Origin: JACMLC01 sp963720235
GTDB lineage: Bacteria > Acidobacteriota > Blastocatellia > Pyrinomonadales > Pyrinomonadaceae
DNA length: 64,000 nucleotides
Reading direction: 5' to 3'
Assembly (NCBI GenBank): GCA_963720235.1
Contig: OY970389.1
Location: 3,410,001 to 3,474,000 of the forward strand
The position numbers were made by a program, and so were the translations under genes. Below, in pieces: positions 61,978 to 64,000 of the stretch (positions are counted from its first letter, which is position 1; the number at the start of each line of letters is the position of its first letter). A model generated the notes under the pieces. The model did not search any database. It was given only the letters and a program-made list of their open reading frames with translations, and was not told where the DNA came from.

Positions 61978-63633
61978 ATGGGAGTTTTTACCAGACGCGA
62001 GATATTGGCAGCTTTTCTCGGCGTGCCTGCGATGATGGCGGCTTGCAATCGGAGCGCACAGCCGCAGATGCCTGCTGGCGAGATTGTCGGAGCGTCTGAT
62101 GTTCTGGGCCACAGGCTGCGTGATGGTTTGCGAGTCGAGCCGTCTGCGGATAGTTGGGAGACGAAGAGCGTCGTGATTGTCGGAGGCGGCGTGGCGGGTT
62201 TGACTGCCGCATGGCAACTTTTGAAAGCAGGCGTTGAAGATTTCGCGCTCATCGAATTAGAGCCTGCGCCGGGCGGCACATCGCGCAGTGGCTCGTCACA
62301 GCTTGTCTCTTATCCATGGGGCGCGCATTACCTGCCCGTGCCGACCAAAGAGAATCACGCGCTCGTAGAACTTCTTGATGAGATGGGAATGCTTGAAGGG
62401 CGCGACGATGCGGGCGAGCCTGTGGCCGCAGAGCAGTTCCTGTGTCGTGACCCTGAGGAGAGAGTTTTTTATAAAGGTCGCTGGTACGAAGGGCTTTACC
62501 TTCATGCAGGAGAAAAGCCGGAGGAAGCGCGACAGCTTGAAGCATTCAATCAGGAGGTCGCACGCTGGATTGCCTGGCGCGATGCGAAGGGACGAAGGGC
62601 ATTTACGATTCCGGTTGCGGCAGGCTCAGATGATGCGGAAGTGACTGCGCTTGACCGCATCACTATGGCGGAGTGGATGCGTGCGCGCGGGCTAACTTCG
62701 GCGCGGCTGCGTTGGCTGGTTGATTATGCTTGCAGAGATGATTACGGCATGACTGTCGAGCAGACGAGCGCGTGGGCGGGGCTTTTTTATTTTGCCTCGC
62801 GTGTCCCAAAGCCCGGCGCAGAGTCGCAGCCTTTGATGACTTGGCCCGAAGGCAACGGGCGTCTGGTCGCGCATCTCTATGGCAAAGTAAAATCAAAAGT
62901 CAGCTTGGGTCATGCTGTGGCAGAGATTATTCCGACCGAAGCAAACGGCAAGAGCGGCGTTGATGTCTTGATGGTTGACAAGGATGCTAACAGAGCCACA
63001 GGCATCCATGCCCGAAAAATTATTTTTGCCGCGCCGCATTTTCTCGCGCGCTATCTCATCAGACCTTTCAGGGAGAACGCGCCCGCGCACTTTGCAGAGT
63101 TTCAATACGGCGCGTGGATGGTCGCAAATCTTTTTCTCAAAGACAGGCCGCAGCAGGGTCGCGGCTTTCCGCTCGCGTGGGATAATGTTTTGTACGAGAG
63201 TCCGTCACTTGGCTATGTCGTCGCCACGCACCAGCGCGGGCTTGATAGAGGCCCTGCAATCTTTACTTATTATTATCCGCTCTGCGACGACAATCCGCGC
63301 GCGGCGAGAGCTAAATTATTGGAGACGGACTGGCGCGGTTGGGCCGATGTGACTTTGACAGACTTGCAACGCGCTCATCCAGACATCAGAGCTTTGACAG
63401 AAAAGTTGGATGTGATGCGCTGGGGGCATGCGATGATTCGCCCGCGACCCGGCTTTATCTGGGGCGGCGCACGCATGGAAGCTTTAAAACCTTTTCGCGG
63501 GATACACTTCGCAGGCACAGACCTGAGCGGCATCCCGCTCTTCGAGGAAGCTTTTTATCATGGCCTGCGCGCGGCGTCGGAAGTAATAAAGGATGAAGGC
63601 GGAAGGCGGAAGGATGAAAGGAGCGCTGTTTGA
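61978..63633 (+). CDS. Tat-exported flavin amine-oxidase-like lipoprotein
   Basis: A 551-residue FAD-dependent oxidoreductase. The N-terminus TRREILAAFLGVPAMMAAC has a twin-arginine motif and a lipobox-like Cys (near residue 22), so it is predicted to be exported folded with FAD and lipid-anchored. The FAD-binding VIVGGGVAGLTAAWQLL (near 66-82) and a C-terminal GTDLSGIPLFEEAFYHGL block fit amine oxidases. A polyamine oxidase role is suggested by the upstream aminopropyltransferase. ATG 61978 is chosen over TTG 61972; the 5' flank is the 21-bp array. The last 15 or so residues (KDEGGRRKDERSAV) are encoded by an R2 repeat arm. Confidence 0.88.
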   Translation: MGVFTRREILAAFLGVPAMMAACNRSAQPQMPAGEIVGASDVLGHRLRDGLRVEPSADSWETKSVVIVGGGVAGLTAAWQLLKAGVEDFALIELEPAPGGTSRSGSSQLVSYPWGAHYLPVPTKENHALVELLDEMGMLEGRDDAGEPVAAEQFLCRDPEERVFYKGRWYEGLYLHAGEKPEEARQLEAFNQEVARWIAWRDAKGRRAFTIPVAAGSDDAEVTALDRITMAEWMRARGLTSARLRWLVDYACRDDYGMTVEQTSAWAGLFYFASRVPKPGAESQPLMTWPEGNGRLVAHLYGKVKSKVSLGHAVAEIIPTEANGKSGVDVLMVDKDANRATGIHARKIIFAAPHFLARYLIRPFRENAPAHFAEFQYGAWMVANLFLKDRPQQGRGFPLAWDNVLYESPSLGYVVATHQRGLDRGPAIFTYYYPLCDDNPRAARAKLLETDWRGWADVTLTDLQRAHPDIRALTEKLDVMRWGHAMIRPRPGFIWGGARMEALKPFRGIHFAGTDLSGIPLFEEAFYHGLRAASEVIKDEGGRRKDERSAV

Positions 63634-63699
63634 AGTTGAAGGCTTTAAGGATGAGTAGCATTTCCTTCATCCTTCATCCTTCCGCCTTCATCCTTGCTT
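63592..63699. repeat. R2 hairpin overlapping the oxidase gene end
   Basis: The left arm GATGAAGGCGGAAGGCGGAA with GGATGAAAGG is coding; the right arm CTTCATCCTTCATCCTTCCG with CCTTCATCC is not. The oxidase stop codon (63631-63633) lies within the element. Confidence 0.88.
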
Positions 63700-63703
63700 T
63701 TCT

Positions 63704-64000
63704 ATGAGCAGCGAGCGATTACAAGCTTATCCGGCGGTTGAAGACAGAGCTTTGCATTTGTCTCATGATGCCGGGTCGTCTCTTGTCACGCCGCGCAGGG
63801 AGCGTTGGCTCTTTTCCGCGCGGGTTGATTTGTCAGTCTTTCTGGGCAGCGCGTTGGTGTCGCTTATCTTGTTGTGGATTGGCGCGCGTGCGGGCGTGCT
63901 CAATGCCGATTCGCCTGACTGGGCATGGATTCCTGCGATTCTCTTGATAGATGTCGCGCATGTCTATGCGACGGGGTTTCGCGTCTATTTCGATAGAGAA
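63704..64000 (+). CDS. Membrane protein, 3' end beyond window
   Basis: From ATG 63704 an open frame of 99 codons continues off the window. A polar N-terminus is followed by two hydrophobic spans (about 43-62 and 74-92) and an aromatic stretch (DVAHVYATGFRVYFDRE). I do not recognise the family from this fragment. It lies just after the R2 repeat downstream of the flavin oxidase gene and may belong to the same transcript. Confidence 0.75.
   Translation, partial: MSSERLQAYPAVEDRALHLSHDAGSSLVTPRRERWLFSARVDLSVFLGSALVSLILLWIGARAGVLNADSPDWAWIPAILLIDVAHVYATGFRVYFDRE

Noticed and set aside
61491..62279. 262-codon minus-strand open frame with heptapeptide repeats
   Set aside because: It arises because 21 bp is a multiple of three. 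It has no ribosome binding site and overlaps the Tat signal of the convincing plus-strand oxidase gene. A plus-strand frame at 61606-61905 fails for similar reasons.

Overview
The window looks like a chromosomal segment of a diderm, chemo-organotrophic bacterium, most probably an acidobacterium of the Blastocatellia/Pyrinomonas type. Pointers are a 1272-residue Oar-like TonB-dependent receptor with an N-terminal carboxypeptidase-like domain, a two-haem protein of the reaction-centre cytochrome c family without other photosynthesis genes, a cyclase-TolB-TPR regulator, many two-component proteins, LptE (so an outer membrane), and very abundant intergenic hairpin repeats. The taxonomic call is inference. 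No rRNA, tRNA or CRISPR array was recognised.

Layout. 0-6 kb: the end of a GAF-GGDEF diguanylate cyclase, a GNAT acetyltransferase, and a heterodimeric ABC exporter with a small membrane protein between its halves. 6-20 kb: the cytochrome c protein, a NarL-type two-component pair, a transglycosylase-like protein, a SIMPL protein, two proteins of unknown function, a frameshifted cyclase-TPR gene, an M23 peptidase and a subtilisin. 20-25 kb: a minus-strand unit of ECF sigma factor, soluble zinc anti-sigma factor and TPR-CHAT protease, with a lone receiver protein upstream. 25-27.4 kb: an accessory patch, visibly richer in A/T, with a secreted-type serine protease, a 140-residue unknown gene, a MITE-like element and a duplicated copy of the 3' end of the neighbouring sigma-54 activator gene. 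27.4-32 kb: a phosphorelay of membrane histidine kinase, receiver-kinase hybrid and sigma-54 activator. 32-47 kb: housekeeping genes on the minus strand (YkgJ-type protein, deoxyhypusine-synthase-like enzyme, CorC-like, ybeY, phoH carrying an intein, holA, lptE, folP, ftsH, hpt, tilS), with rpsT on the plus strand. 47-52.5 kb: an ABC exporter pair, a LytS/LytTR two-component pair and a Fis-type regulator. 52.8-56.7 kb: the large TonB-dependent receptor. 56.9-63.6 kb: a plus-strand polyamine operon of AdoMet decarboxylase, DUF4178 membrane zinc-ribbon protein, a 58-residue membrane peptide, DUF350 protein and a membrane-embedded aminopropyltransferase, followed by a Tat-exported flavin amine-oxidase-like lipoprotein. 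The window closes inside a membrane protein gene.

The most promising candidates for undescribed biology are: (1) the sigma/anti-sigma/TPR-CHAT unit, whose logic resembles the protease-sigma branch of type III-E CRISPR (Craspase) but with no CRISPR parts; (2) the membrane-bound polyamine operon; (3) an array of about 17 imperfect 14-bp palindromes at an exact 21-bp period running into the start codon of the flavin oxidase gene, directly beside a MITE-like element; (4) the displaced 3' end of the sigma-54 activator gene, which looks like an attachment-site footprint.

Intergenic DNA is dominated by hairpins whose arms are built from short tandem words. At least nine unrelated word families are present in 64 kb. 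Several run into coding regions, adding false N-termini to naive gene calls and real C-terminal codons to some genes. Two genes (the cyclase-TPR gene and hpt) carry single-base frameshifts that are either recent lesions or sequence errors.
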